64,000 nt of DNA from Sphingobium soli (lineage in GTDB: Bacteria; Pseudomonadota; Alphaproteobacteria; Sphingomonadales; Sphingomonadaceae): NCBI RefSeq assembly GCF_020782245.1, contig NZ_JAJGNP010000010.1:1-64000 (forward strand), in the 5' to 3' direction. Made by a program: the position numbers and the translations under genes. Positions 9,357 to 17,444 of the stretch are shown one piece after another. The notes under the pieces were generated by a model. That model was given only the letters and a program-made list of their open reading frames with translations, was not told the DNA's origin and did not search any database. The number at the start of each line of letters is the position of its first letter. Position 1 is the first letter of the stretch.

Positions 9357-12251
9357 ATGGTGAAGCGATTAACGCGGCTTGGGATATTGCCGGTTTTGCT
9401 GCTTGCAGCATCGCCGTCACTGGCGAAAATGCCGGCATTTTCGCCGACCGATCCCCGCCATGCCGGGCTCTACCGGTTGGAGGCGGCCGCATCGGCCCTC
9501 TATGACAGCGACGATTATGCGCTGTCCATGTCGCAGCAGACCCGCGACGCGTGGATGCGGCTGCATGACGCAGCGCTCAAGATCCGGACCAATGGACACC
9601 CGCATCCATTGGCGGGCGTCGCGCTCGCCACGCTGGCGTCCATGGACCAGCTGGACGGCAGAAATACCGACGCGTTGCGTCGATCGGACGAGGCGCTGAT
9701 CCTGCTCGCGCCATTTGCGGATGCCTATCCCATCGCCTGGATGCAGGGGCGGTCCGTCAAGGGCTATGCGCAAATGGCGCTGGGCGATGTATCGGGCGGC
9801 GCTGAAACCCTGGCGCAGGCGAGCCGCACGATGGACGGCTATGTCGCCAGCCTGCCCCCTGACGGGATCGATCGGGACGTCCATATGCTGCGGTCCAACA
9901 TCGCCTTCATCCATGCGCAGGCATTGATGCGGCTGGGCCGGAACGCCGAAGCGGTGGTGGCGCAGAAAGCGTGCATGGACGCGCGGATCGCGGCGGTGGG
10001 GCCGAATAGCGCGGATGCGATCGGCGCTTACTATACCTATGCCCAGATGCTCCAGCGCGCCGACCGGGTCGAAGAGGCCGAACATTATGCGCGGCTGGCG
10101 GTGGATGTCGCAACCGACCATGTCGACCGCAAGCATCCCAATTACGCCCGGGCGCTGGAGGCGCTCGGCCTGCTGCTGTCGCGCACCGGACGGCGCGCCG
10201 AGAGCCTGAACTATCTGCAGCGCGCTATCGCCATCAAGCGTGAGACGGTGGGAACCGACAGCCTGTATTTCCATTTCGCCCTGCAAAATCTGGGTTCCGT
10301 GCTGTTGGCGATGGAGCGCTATGCCGACGCCGAGCCGCTATTCATGGAGGCAGAGCGCGGCTTCCGAGCCTTGGAGGGCGAGAATAGCCCACAGTCGGCG
10401 CGCGCGCTGGCCTGGGCCGGCGCGGCAAGTCTGGCCGAAGGTCACCGCGACGACGCGATTGATCGCCTGAGCAAAGCCATCAGCCGGGTGCAGGCCGGGT
10501 CCGACAAGGACAGGGATATCGGCCAGCGCGCCTATCCCTACCTGATCGCCGCACTGATCGAGGCGAAGCGGATGGATGAGGCGCACAGCGCCGCCGCCGC
10601 CTATGCCAGGGAAAGCGCGCAACTCGACAATGCCCCCGCGCTGCCGCTGGCGCTGGCGGCGATGGTGCTGGCGCGCACCAATCCGGGAGGCGGAGACATC
10701 AGTGAAAGCGCGCACCGGCTCGTTGCGGTGGTGCGCGCCGATGCAGCGGTCAACAATGACGGCGAACTCAATGAGGAACAGCGGCTGGCGCTCGACATCG
10801 CGTTGGGAACGGCAGCAGAGATCCAGGATGGCGAGCTGGCGCTCAATGCCATGGCGATCATGGCAGCGTCGCGCATCGCTCATGCCAATCGGCTGGTCGC
10901 GCAAAGACTGGTCGAGGATCCAGCGTTGGCCGGCCGGGTGCGAACATTGCAGGATTTCGGCAGAGTGCTTGAGCGGGCGGATCGCGATGTGTTGAAAGCG
11001 CTGGCGGTCGATAGCGGTATTGCCGAGGCCCGCGATCGCCACGCGGCCGCCGCCGCGGACGTGGCGGCAGAGCAGAGCGCGATCGCCCGCGATTTTCCCC
11101 GCTGGGCGGAGGCGCGCGGTGTTGAGCATCCCGACCTGCCCGCGCTGCGCCGCGATCTGGGCAGGAATGAGGCCTATCTGGCGGTCATGCCGGCCTTCAG
11201 CGGCGTCTACATGCTGGCGATCAGCGACACCGCCCTTCGGATCGAGCGGGCTGGCATGAGCAGGGCCGATCTAATCGCGCTGGTTGGCCGGCTGCGCGAC
11301 ACGCTGTCGCCGGAGGAATTTGACGGACAGGCGGCCTATCAACTGCATGAGCAGATACTGACGCCAGGGATCAAAAGCATCCTTGCCAAAACGCGGTCCT
11401 TGCGGATCGTGCCGACCGGAGCCTTCGCCTCCGTGCCATTCGCGATGCTGCCGCAAAAGCCGGTAACGACGGCGCGGCGCGACACGCCTTGGCTGATCCG
11501 GCGCTTCGCGCTGACCGTGCAGCCAGGCTTCCTCACGGCCCCTGCGCCGACGCGACAAACAGCGATGAGGTATCAACGTTTCCTGGGCATTGGCGCCCCC
11601 GCTTTCGCCGACGCAGCGTCGATGCCGGCGACCAGGGCCGGCGGACCTTTTCGCAGCGGAAACGCTGCGACGCTGTCGGCGCTGCCGGCCCTGCCCGGAT
11701 CATCGGCGGAATTGCAGGCGGTGGCCGCCCGGTTCGGCCCGGCACGCGCGACCCTGCTGACAGGCGCGGATGCGAGCGAGAGTGCGCTGCGACGGATCGA
11801 CCTAACATCCTATGGCGTCATGCTGTTCGCGACGCACGGACTGGTCAGCGGCGAGATGGAGGGGCTGACTGAGCCGGCGCTGTTGCTTTCCCCCGGTGAA
11901 GGCGACGACGGGCTGCTGACAGCGTCGGAAGTGGCGACGATGCGGATCGGCGCGGACTGGGTGATCCTGTCCGCCTGCAACACGGCAGCGGGTGAGACGG
12001 CGCAGGCGCCCGCCTATTCTGGCCTGGCCCAAGCGTTCCGCTATGCCGGTGCGGGCGCGCTGCTGGTATCGCACTGGCCGGTGCGGGACGATGCCAGCGC
12101 CTTCGTCACGCTGGAGACGGTGAAGGGCGCGGATCGCGGGCTGCCGCGCGCGGTGGCGTTGCAGAAGGCGATGCTCAAGCTGATGCAATCCGGGCGACCG
12201 GATGCGGCCCAGCCCTATATCTGGGCGCCGTTCATCCTGATCGGGCGCTGA
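9357..12251 (+). CDS. exported TPR-CHAT protein (caspase-like protease fold)
   Basis: A 964-residue protein with a signal peptide (1-23, cleavage after SLA), a long stretch of tetratricopeptide-like helices (about 50-600, for example the YARALEALGLLLSRTG unit) and a C-terminal CHAT domain (about 690-964). The CHAT catalytic dyad is intact: His827 in FATHG and Cys874 in LSACNT. CHAT domains are relatives of caspases and separases; some are proteases controlled by partner proteins bound through the TPRs. Here the signal peptide places it in the periplasm, and no gasdermin, CRISPR or other known partner lies next to it. The ribosome site is GAGCGGGGG before 9357. The substrate is unknown. Confidence 0.9.
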   Translation: MVKRLTRLGILPVLLLAASPSLAKMPAFSPTDPRHAGLYRLEAAASALYDSDDYALSMSQQTRDAWMRLHDAALKIRTNGHPHPLAGVALATLASMDQLDGRNTDALRRSDEALILLAPFADAYPIAWMQGRSVKGYAQMALGDVSGGAETLAQASRTMDGYVASLPPDGIDRDVHMLRSNIAFIHAQALMRLGRNAEAVVAQKACMDARIAAVGPNSADAIGAYYTYAQMLQRADRVEEAEHYARLAVDVATDHVDRKHPNYARALEALGLLLSRTGRRAESLNYLQRAIAIKRETVGTDSLYFHFALQNLGSVLLAMERYADAEPLFMEAERGFRALEGENSPQSARALAWAGAASLAEGHRDDAIDRLSKAISRVQAGSDKDRDIGQRAYPYLIAALIEAKRMDEAHSAAAAYARESAQLDNAPALPLALAAMVLARTNPGGGDISESAHRLVAVVRADAAVNNDGELNEEQRLALDIALGTAAEIQDGELALNAMAIMAASRIAHANRLVAQRLVEDPALAGRVRTLQDFGRVLERADRDVLKALAVDSGIAEARDRHAAAAADVAAEQSAIARDFPRWAEARGVEHPDLPALRRDLGRNEAYLAVMPAFSGVYMLAISDTALRIERAGMSRADLIALVGRLRDTLSPEEFDGQAAYQLHEQILTPGIKSILAKTRSLRIVPTGAFASVPFAMLPQKPVTTARRDTPWLIRRFALTVQPGFLTAPAPTRQTAMRYQRFLGIGAPAFADAASMPATRAGGPFRSGNAATLSALPALPGSSAELQAVAARFGPARATLLTGADASESALRRIDLTSYGVMLFATHGLVSGEMEGLTEPALLLSPGEGDDGLLTASEVATMRIGADWVILSACNTAAGETAQAPAYSGLAQAFRYAGAGALLVSHWPVRDDASAFVTLETVKGADRGLPRAVALQKAMLKLMQSGRPDAAQPYIWAPFILIGR

Positions 12252-12255
12252 GCGG

Positions 12256-14136
12256 TCAAAGCGCCTCCAACGCTGCGCTCGCTTCCATCCAGACCTCCTC
12301 GGCCGCTTCCAGCTTCTTTTCGACCGCAGCGCGCTTTACCATCAGTTCGCTGGTGGTCATCTTCGCTTCCGCGCCGGTCGCCGCCTTGGGATCGAACAGC
12401 GCCTGGTCGATGCGGCTGCGTTCGGCGGCAAGCGCCGCCATTTCCCTTTCCGCCTTGCTGACCGCGTTCTTCGCCGCCTTCTGCTTTTCGCGCCACTGGG
12501 CGGCTTCGCGCTTTTCCGCCTTGCGGTCGACCTTGGGCGCGTCGCCACCACCTGCCCCATCCGCGCCATTGCCGTCGGATTTGCGCAGGATGATGTCGGT
12601 ATAATCGTCGAGGCTGCCATCGAATGGCTGGGCCGTGCCATTGTCCACCAGCACCAGCCGGTCGGCGACCAGTTCGATCATGTGCCGGTCGTGGGACACG
12701 ATCACCACCGCGCCTGAATAGTCGTTGAGCGCCTGCACCAGCGCTTCGCGGCTGTCGACGTCGAGGTGGTTGGTCGGTTCGTCGAGGATGAGGAGGTGCG
12801 GCGCGTCGCGGGTGATGAGCGCCAGCGCCAGCCGCGCCCGCTCGCCGCCCGACATGCTCCCGACCTTCTGCGTCGCGCGCTCGCCCGAAAAGCCGAAGCG
12901 GCCGAGCTGGGCGCGCACCGCGCCGGGCGTCGCCCCCTTCATCACGCGGGTCATATGTTCGAGCGGGGTGTCGGTGATGTCGAGTTCCTCCACCTGATAT
13001 TGGGTGAAGTAGCCGACATTCATCTTGGCCGAACTTTGCATCGTCCCTTCCATCGGGGCGAGCTGCGCGGCGATGAGACGGGCGAGCGTGGTCTTGCCAT
13101 TGCCGTTGCGGCCGAGCAGCGCCAGCCGGTCGTCGGGGTCGATGCGCAGATTCACCCGGCGCAGAACCGGCGTGTCGGTATAGCCGACCGAGGCCATGTC
13201 CATGGTGATGAGCGGCGGGCGCAGTTCGGGCGGGCTGGGAAAGCCGAAATGCAGCGTCGGATCCTCGATCGCGGCGGCGATGGGCTGCATTCTGGCCAGC
13301 GCCTTGGCACGGGACTGCGCCTGCTTGGCGGTCGAGGCGCGGGCCGAGTTGCGCGCGACATAGTCCTGGAGTTTCTCGCGCTCGGCCTGCTGCTTGGCGC
13401 GCGCCGCTTCCTGTTGGGCGAGCCGTTCGGCGCGCTGCCGCTCGAACGCGTCATAGCCGCCGGGGTAGAGCGTGACCTTCCCCCCTTCCAGATGGAGGAT
13501 ATAATCGACGACATTGTTCAAAAGGTCGCGTTCATGGCTGATGACGACCACGGTGCCGCGATAGCTTTTGAGGAAATTTTCGAGCCAGAGCGTGGCTTCG
13601 AGGTCGAGGTGATTGGACGGTTCGTCGAGCAGCAGCAGATCGGGATTGGAAAAGAGGAGCGCGGCCAGCGCCACGCGCATTTTCCAGCCGCCCGAATAGC
13701 TGTCGAGCGGGCGGCCCTGCATTTCCTCGTCGAAACCCAGGCCCACGAGGATGCGGGCGGCGCGGGCCGGCGCTGTATAGGCGTCGATCGCGGTCAGCCG
13801 CTCATAGATATGGCCGAGGCGATCGGGATCCTCGGTCGTTTCGCTTTCGGCCATCAGCGCGGCCCGCTCGGTATCGGCGGCAAGCACGGTGTCGAAGGGG
13901 GTGGCGGTGCCCGAAGGCGCTTCCTGCGCGATATAGCCGAGCCGCGTGTCGCGCGGCATGTCGCATGAGCCTTCGTCCGGGTCGATCTGGCCGATCATCA
14001 CCTTCATCAGCGTGGATTTGCCCGCGCCGTTGCGGCCGATAAGGCCCACGCGGCTGCGCGGCGGCAGCGCGGCGGCGGCGCGATCGAGAATGGTGCGGCC
14101 GCCCAGGCGCACGGTGATGGCATTGAGGTTCAGCAT
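12256..14136 (-). CDS. ABC-F family ATPase (YheS/Uup-like)
   Basis: A soluble protein of 626 residues with two ABC ATPase domains and no membrane segments. The first has Walker A GRNGAGKS, signature YSGGW and Walker B LLLLDEPSNHLD. The second has GRNGNGKT, MSGGE and LLILDEPTNHLD. Between them lies the charged linker of ABC-F proteins, and a coiled-coil tail (about 545-626) follows. ABC-F proteins bind the ribosomal E-site and relieve stalled translation or confer antibiotic protection. Length and tail match the YheS type rather than the resistance type. The start MLNLNAITV at 14136 is chosen because the upstream extension is not protein-like. It ends 4 bp from the convergent CHAT gene. A hairpin sits in its leader at 14152-14175. 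Confidence 0.94.
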   Translation of the reverse strand: MLNLNAITVRLGGRTILDRAAAALPPRSRVGLIGRNGAGKSTLMKVMIGQIDPDEGSCDMPRDTRLGYIAQEAPSGTATPFDTVLAADTERAALMAESETTEDPDRLGHIYERLTAIDAYTAPARAARILVGLGFDEEMQGRPLDSYSGGWKMRVALAALLFSNPDLLLLDEPSNHLDLEATLWLENFLKSYRGTVVVISHERDLLNNVVDYILHLEGGKVTLYPGGYDAFERQRAERLAQQEAARAKQQAEREKLQDYVARNSARASTAKQAQSRAKALARMQPIAAAIEDPTLHFGFPSPPELRPPLITMDMASVGYTDTPVLRRVNLRIDPDDRLALLGRNGNGKTTLARLIAAQLAPMEGTMQSSAKMNVGYFTQYQVEELDITDTPLEHMTRVMKGATPGAVRAQLGRFGFSGERATQKVGSMSGGERARLALALITRDAPHLLILDEPTNHLDVDSREALVQALNDYSGAVVIVSHDRHMIELVADRLVLVDNGTAQPFDGSLDDYTDIILRKSDGNGADGAGGGDAPKVDRKAEKREAAQWREKQKAAKNAVSKAEREMAALAAERSRIDQALFDPKAATGAEAKMTTSELMVKRAAVEKKLEAAEEVWMEASAALEAL

Positions 14137-14151
14137 GGCGCGCGGCCTAGA

Positions 14152-14175
14152 GCATTTTACGCGACGCGAAAATGC
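14152..14175 (-). promoter_or_regulatory. hairpin in the leader of the ABC-F gene
   Basis: GCATTTT (14152-14158) pairs with AAAATGC (14169-14175), and the 10-nt loop between them contains CGCG twice. It lies 15 nt before the ATG of the ABC-F gene, so it would fold in the 5' leader of that mRNA. It could influence translation or be part of a dispersed repeat; there is no T-run that would make it a terminator of this transcript. Confidence 0.4.
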
Positions 14176-14449
14176 CGCGCTGCGATTTTGTTGGCGCGCA
14201 ACGATAAGTCCGCACCGGTTGCCGGAGGCGACGCGCCGGCGAGCGTTTTGCAAGGCCGAGCGGCTTTGCGAAGTTCACACCGTCGCAGCCCGCACGCAAA
14301 GCCGCCAAACGGACCGGTGGCGTCGATTTCGCAATAGGAAAATTTCTGCAAAATCCGCGCGCCGATGCGAAGGGCGGCGCGAGGTGGTGGAGGCGCGGAC
14401 GATGGAAGGAGCCGGGGGGATGATGGCATGGCATGGGGGGTGTAGGACA

Positions 14450-14470
14450 GGGGGTGGGGAGTGGGCGGGG
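14450..14470 (+). other. canonical G-quadruplex motif
   Basis: Four G-runs of 5, 4, 3 and 4 bases (14450-14454, 14456-14459, 14463-14465, 14467-14470) are separated by loops of 1, 3 and 1 bases. This satisfies the usual G3+N1-7 rule with very short loops. Another six-G run lies just upstream (14435-14440). It is 219 bp before the DUF5131 start, on the coding strand. Confidence 0.6.
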
Positions 14471-14688
14471 AGTGTTGTGGGTGCGACCCAAATGCAGTCA
14501 TGTGCGGTTGATCCCGGAAGCCCGATAGCGGCAATTTATGCGGCTCAGCGATTTTTGGCGCTGCTGCAACAGATCACGAATCCGGATTCCCTTCGCGGTT
14601 TAAATGTGAGATTCTCCTGCACAGACCAGCACCTTTTCACGGATATCCTGGCGGTGCGCAACGAGAGAGGTCGAAACAAAGCACTGGA

Positions 14689-15426
14689 ATGGCCGAGAAT
14701 AGCGCGATTGAATGGACGGATGCGACGTGGAACCCGGTAACGGGCTGCACGAAGATCACGGCGGGTTGTGACAATTGCTATGCAGAGCGCTTCTCAGAGC
14801 GTTTCCGCGGCGTACGCGGCCATCCTTTCGAAAATGGGTTTGATCTGAAGCTCAGGCCGGAGCGCCTCGACCAGCCACTTCGCTGGCGGCGCGGCCGCAT
14901 GATCTTCGTCAACTCGATGAGCGACCTGTTCCACAAGGAAATTCCTACGTCGTTCATCAACCGGGTGTTCAACACGATGGAGGCAGCCGACTGGCACACT
15001 TACCAAGTGCTGACCAAGCGAAGTCCCAGAATGCGCGATTATCTCGCAGCCAGATATGCAGACCGTGCTCCGCCGTCGCATATCTGGACGGGCGTGTCGG
15101 TAGAGGATTGCCGGGGGGCCGCGCGGGTTGAACATCTTCGTGCCGCACCATCGGCCGTCCGCTTTTTGTCGGTCGAGCCGTTGATCGGGCCGGTCGGCGA
15201 TATCGACTTGAGCGGCATCCATTGGGTGATTGCGGGGGGCGAGAGTGGTCCCAATGCGCGTATTATGCACATAGATTGGGCGCGCGAGATTCGCGACGCA
15301 TGCCGCCGGCAAGGCGTGCCCTTCTTTTTCAAACAATGGGGCGGTTTTCGGCCCAAATCTGGTGGTCGCGAACTCGACGGTCGCGAATGGAGCGAGTGGC
15401 CGCAGATGCAGCGGGTGATCGGCTGA
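14689..15426 (+). CDS. DUF5131 (phage Gp37/Gp68 family) three-Cys-motif protein
   Basis: A 245-residue member of the family once called phage Gp37/Gp68. The defining cysteine cluster is near the N-terminus: Cys20, Cys27 and Cys30 (spacing C-x6-C-x2-C), in the context IEWTDATWNPVTGC and CDNCYAE. Other family hallmarks follow in order: FVNSMSDLFH, VLTKRS, WTGVSVE, LSVEPL, VIAGGESGPNAR and FFFKQWG. Three clustered cysteines plus a barrel-like order of blocks suggest a metal (perhaps Fe-S) site and a fold related to radical-SAM enzymes; that is inference, because the spacing is not the classic C-x3-C-x2-C. The stop TGA is immediately followed by the ATG of the next gene, so the two are almost certainly co-translated. 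The activity is unknown. Confidence 0.93.
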   Translation: MAENSAIEWTDATWNPVTGCTKITAGCDNCYAERFSERFRGVRGHPFENGFDLKLRPERLDQPLRWRRGRMIFVNSMSDLFHKEIPTSFINRVFNTMEAADWHTYQVLTKRSPRMRDYLAARYADRAPPSHIWTGVSVEDCRGAARVEHLRAAPSAVRFLSVEPLIGPVGDIDLSGIHWVIAGGESGPNARIMHIDWAREIRDACRRQGVPFFFKQWGGFRPKSGGRELDGREWSEWPQMQRVIG

Positions 15427-16587
15427 ATGCTGAATCCGGGATGGTACGAGGGACGCGAACAGGCGCTCGTGAAGCATACCTTCCTCGACACCTACATGCC
15501 GGCGCAGATCCCAAAGATCGTGCGTTGGGCAGGCGAATTTACATATGTAGATCTGTTTTCCGGACCGTGGCAGTCGAAGAGCGGCGATTACTCGGATACC
15601 TCTTTTGGCATAGCGCTGCGCCGCATGACCGAAGCCAAGGCCACGCAAGCCAAGCTCGGCCGCAAGGTTCGAATGGTCGCACACCTCGTCGAGAAGGATA
15701 CACACAATTTCGCTGCATTAACCGAGGCGGTGAAGCGCTTTCCCGAGGTCGAGACCTTCTGCTATTCCGGTGTAGCCGAGCAACATGCCGCCACCATCGC
15801 CAGTCTGATCCCAAAGGAGGCTTTTCGCTTTGTAGTTATCGACCCCAAAGGCGTACCAGATGTCCGCACGTTCAAATGTCTAATTCAGCCTGACAAAACC
15901 GAAGTCTTGCTAAACTTCATGTTTCAGTTCGCTAATCGCTTCGCCAGTTCACAGGACCGTATGCCGCCGCTTGAAGGATGGCTTGGTGGTCTATCCGATG
16001 AGGAGGGGGGATGGCGAAGGGATTTTCTAATGCTAAAGGGTGCCGAGCGCGAGGCGGCGATCACCGATCGGGCGCGCCAAGCGCTACGCAAAATGGGCAA
16101 CTATGCCTACGCGCCAGCCCTTACAGTCGATGAGACGGCAGCCGAACGCCCACTCTACAAGCTGATCTTCCTTTCACGACACCCGATTGGTTTGCTGGTG
16201 TTTCGCGACGCACATGTGAAAGCGTTGGAGACGCAGGCGACCTACAAATCAGTGCGACGCCAAGAGGCGCGACGTCAGCAGAGTGGCATGGACGATCTCT
16301 TTGCCGACCCCACCGCTATAAACCCCGGAGAGCGCAGCGCACTAGAAATCAGCGACGGGCTAAATGCCGGACGAGAGAAGGTCTTGGAATTGCTCGCTCA
16401 AAAGCCCGAAGGCTTGCAATGGAAAACCGTCTGGCCCGCTGTTCTCGATGCCTGCGTAGTCACATACAATCAGATTGGGGATTGTGTCCGCGAGCTGCGC
16501 GAAGCGGCTCAAATTGAAGTGCCAGACTGGACCAGCTCGGCGATCAAGCGACCGAAAGACGATTATTGGATACTGCCTGGGCGTTGA
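15427..16587 (+). CDS. tcmP: three-Cys-motif partner protein TcmP
   Basis: A 386-residue protein recognised as the regular partner of DUF5131 proteins. The N-terminal half has a Rossmann/methyltransferase-like pattern: YVDLFSGPW (40-48) as a glycine-rich loop, an acidic LVEKD (87-91) and VVIDPKG (136-142), followed by LLNFMFQF. The last 75 residues look like a winged helix (helices REKVLELLA and VTYNQIGDCVRELREA, then a WILPG strand), suggesting nucleic-acid or protein recognition. The start directly abuts the DUF5131 stop (TGAATG). Codons ending in A or T are frequent (runs such as gtagttatc), unlike neighbouring genes, which is consistent with horizontal transfer. The function of the pair is not established; a role in defence or in modification of a nucleic acid or protein is inference. 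Confidence 0.92.
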   Translation: MLNPGWYEGREQALVKHTFLDTYMPAQIPKIVRWAGEFTYVDLFSGPWQSKSGDYSDTSFGIALRRMTEAKATQAKLGRKVRMVAHLVEKDTHNFAALTEAVKRFPEVETFCYSGVAEQHAATIASLIPKEAFRFVVIDPKGVPDVRTFKCLIQPDKTEVLLNFMFQFANRFASSQDRMPPLEGWLGGLSDEEGGWRRDFLMLKGAEREAAITDRARQALRKMGNYAYAPALTVDETAAERPLYKLIFLSRHPIGLLVFRDAHVKALETQATYKSVRRQEARRQQSGMDDLFADPTAINPGERSALEISDGLNAGREKVLELLAQKPEGLQWKTVWPAVLDACVVTYNQIGDCVRELREAAQIEVPDWTSSAIKRPKDDYWILPGR

Positions 16588-16713
16588 GCTACTGCCTTCT
16601 GTCCTTCCCGCCTGAAGGCCGACGGTTGAGCAAGTCCCCTACCAAGTCATAGATGAACGTCCCATCGTGAGGTTGGCAAAGCCTCCGTCGAACTCGCATC
16701 AGGAGCGCCCCCC

Positions 16714-17033
16714 TCACCCCTGCCCGAACAGCTTCGTGCCGGCGACGCCTATGACGATCATCGCCATGAAACCGGCCTGGACCAGGTTCACCTTGTCGCC
16801 GAAGAGGATCATGCCGCCGATGATGACGCCGACGGCGCCGAGGCCGGTCCAGATGGCGTAGGCGGTGCCGGCCGGGTGGCGCGCATGGCCAGCGCGAGGA
16901 GGGCCATGTTGAGGAAGCTCAGGGCGATGGGGACGATCGACGCCTGCCAACTGGCGATGGTCGCGGCCCATTTGAGGCTCAAGGCCCAGCAGATTTCGGT
17001 GAAGACGGCAATGCCCAGGATCAGCCACGCCAT
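16714..17033 (-). pseudogene. gdx: frameshifted SMR-family exporter (Gdx/SugE-like)
   Basis: The N-terminal half (MAWLILGIAVFTEICWALSL, with the conserved membrane Glu13) and the C-terminal half (GTAYAIWTGLGAVG onward to KLFGQG) of a small-multidrug-resistance protein are both present but lie in different frames. The break is at 16876-16877: after AMRA the codon expected to be ATC (Ile) has only two bases, so one base is missing. Restoring it gives a normal 106-residue four-helix protein with SugE/Gdx signatures (guanidinium export in the family). As written, the product is truncated. A sequencing or assembly error is possible because everything else is intact. The start ATG (17033) has an AGAGGGA ribosome site. 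Confidence 0.88.
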
Positions 17034-17116
17034 GCGTGTCCCTCTTTCTCTCTCGCGGGCTCGGGAAAGCGACGACAGGCCGGCGGAAACCCGGAAGAGG
17101 CGGCTGTCGAAGGGGG

Positions 17117-17192
<76 letters not shown>

Positions 17193-17254
17193 ACACTGGC
17201 CTGTCTGTTTTCCGCCCTTCGCGAAAGGAAAGGCGACCGCACCGGCCGGTGCAG

Positions 17255-17341
17255 TGGTGGACAGGGCTGGATTCGAACCAGCGTACGGGAAACCCGGGCA
17301 GATTTACAGTCTGCTGCCTTTAACCACTCGGCCACCTGTCC
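17255..17341 (-). tRNA. tRNA-Tyr (anticodon GTA)
   Basis: A class II tRNA of 87 nt including the encoded CCA (17255-17257). The acceptor stem is GGACAGG/CCTGTCC, the anticodon stem-loop AGACTGTAAATCT carries anticodon GTA, and a long variable arm (CGGG...CCCG) is present as expected for tyrosine tRNA. The T-loop contains TTCGAAT. A promoter candidate with a perfect -35 is located just upstream (17390-17418). Confidence 0.97.
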
Positions 17342-17389
17342 AGTGCCCTGCACGTCGAAGAAAGGCTTCCCCGCCGCGCTGGAGGCGGC

Positions 17390-17418
17390 CTAATGGCGAA
17401 TGGAGGCTTGCCTGTCAA
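17390..17418 (-). promoter_or_regulatory. sigma70-type promoter for the tRNA-Tyr/tRNA-Lys unit
   Basis: On the minus strand a perfect -35 TTGACA (17418-17413) is followed after 17 bp by CATTAG (17395-17390) as a weak -10. Transcription would start about 40 nt before tRNA-Tyr. Strong -35 and poor -10 elements are usual in sphingomonads. Confidence 0.5.
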
Positions 17419-17444
17419 TGGCCTGATGTGAAAAGAGCGGAGCC

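Larger units (their letters stand above)
14137..14688. other. 552-bp gene-free region upstream of the DUF5131-TcmP cassette
   Basis: No convincing gene is present. The left half (14150-14400) carries a hairpin next to the ABC-F start and two overlapping minus-strand open frames without recognisable domains. The middle (about 14380-14490) is strongly G-rich on the + strand and holds a four-run G-quadruplex motif. The right part (14500-14688) is less GC-rich and is presumably the promoter region of the cassette; no clear -35/-10 pair stands out. Confidence 0.5.

Noticed and set aside
12766..13968. 400-codon + strand frame antisense to the ABC-F gene
   Set aside because: Shadow frame in GC-rich DNA: rich in His, Arg and Gly without domains, and the opposite strand encodes a complete ABC-F protein.
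14147..14534. Two overlapping minus-strand frames in the gene-free region
   Set aside because: Pro/Arg-rich peptides with no domain, mutually overlapping and crossing the G-rich tract; better explained as non-coding repeat sequence.
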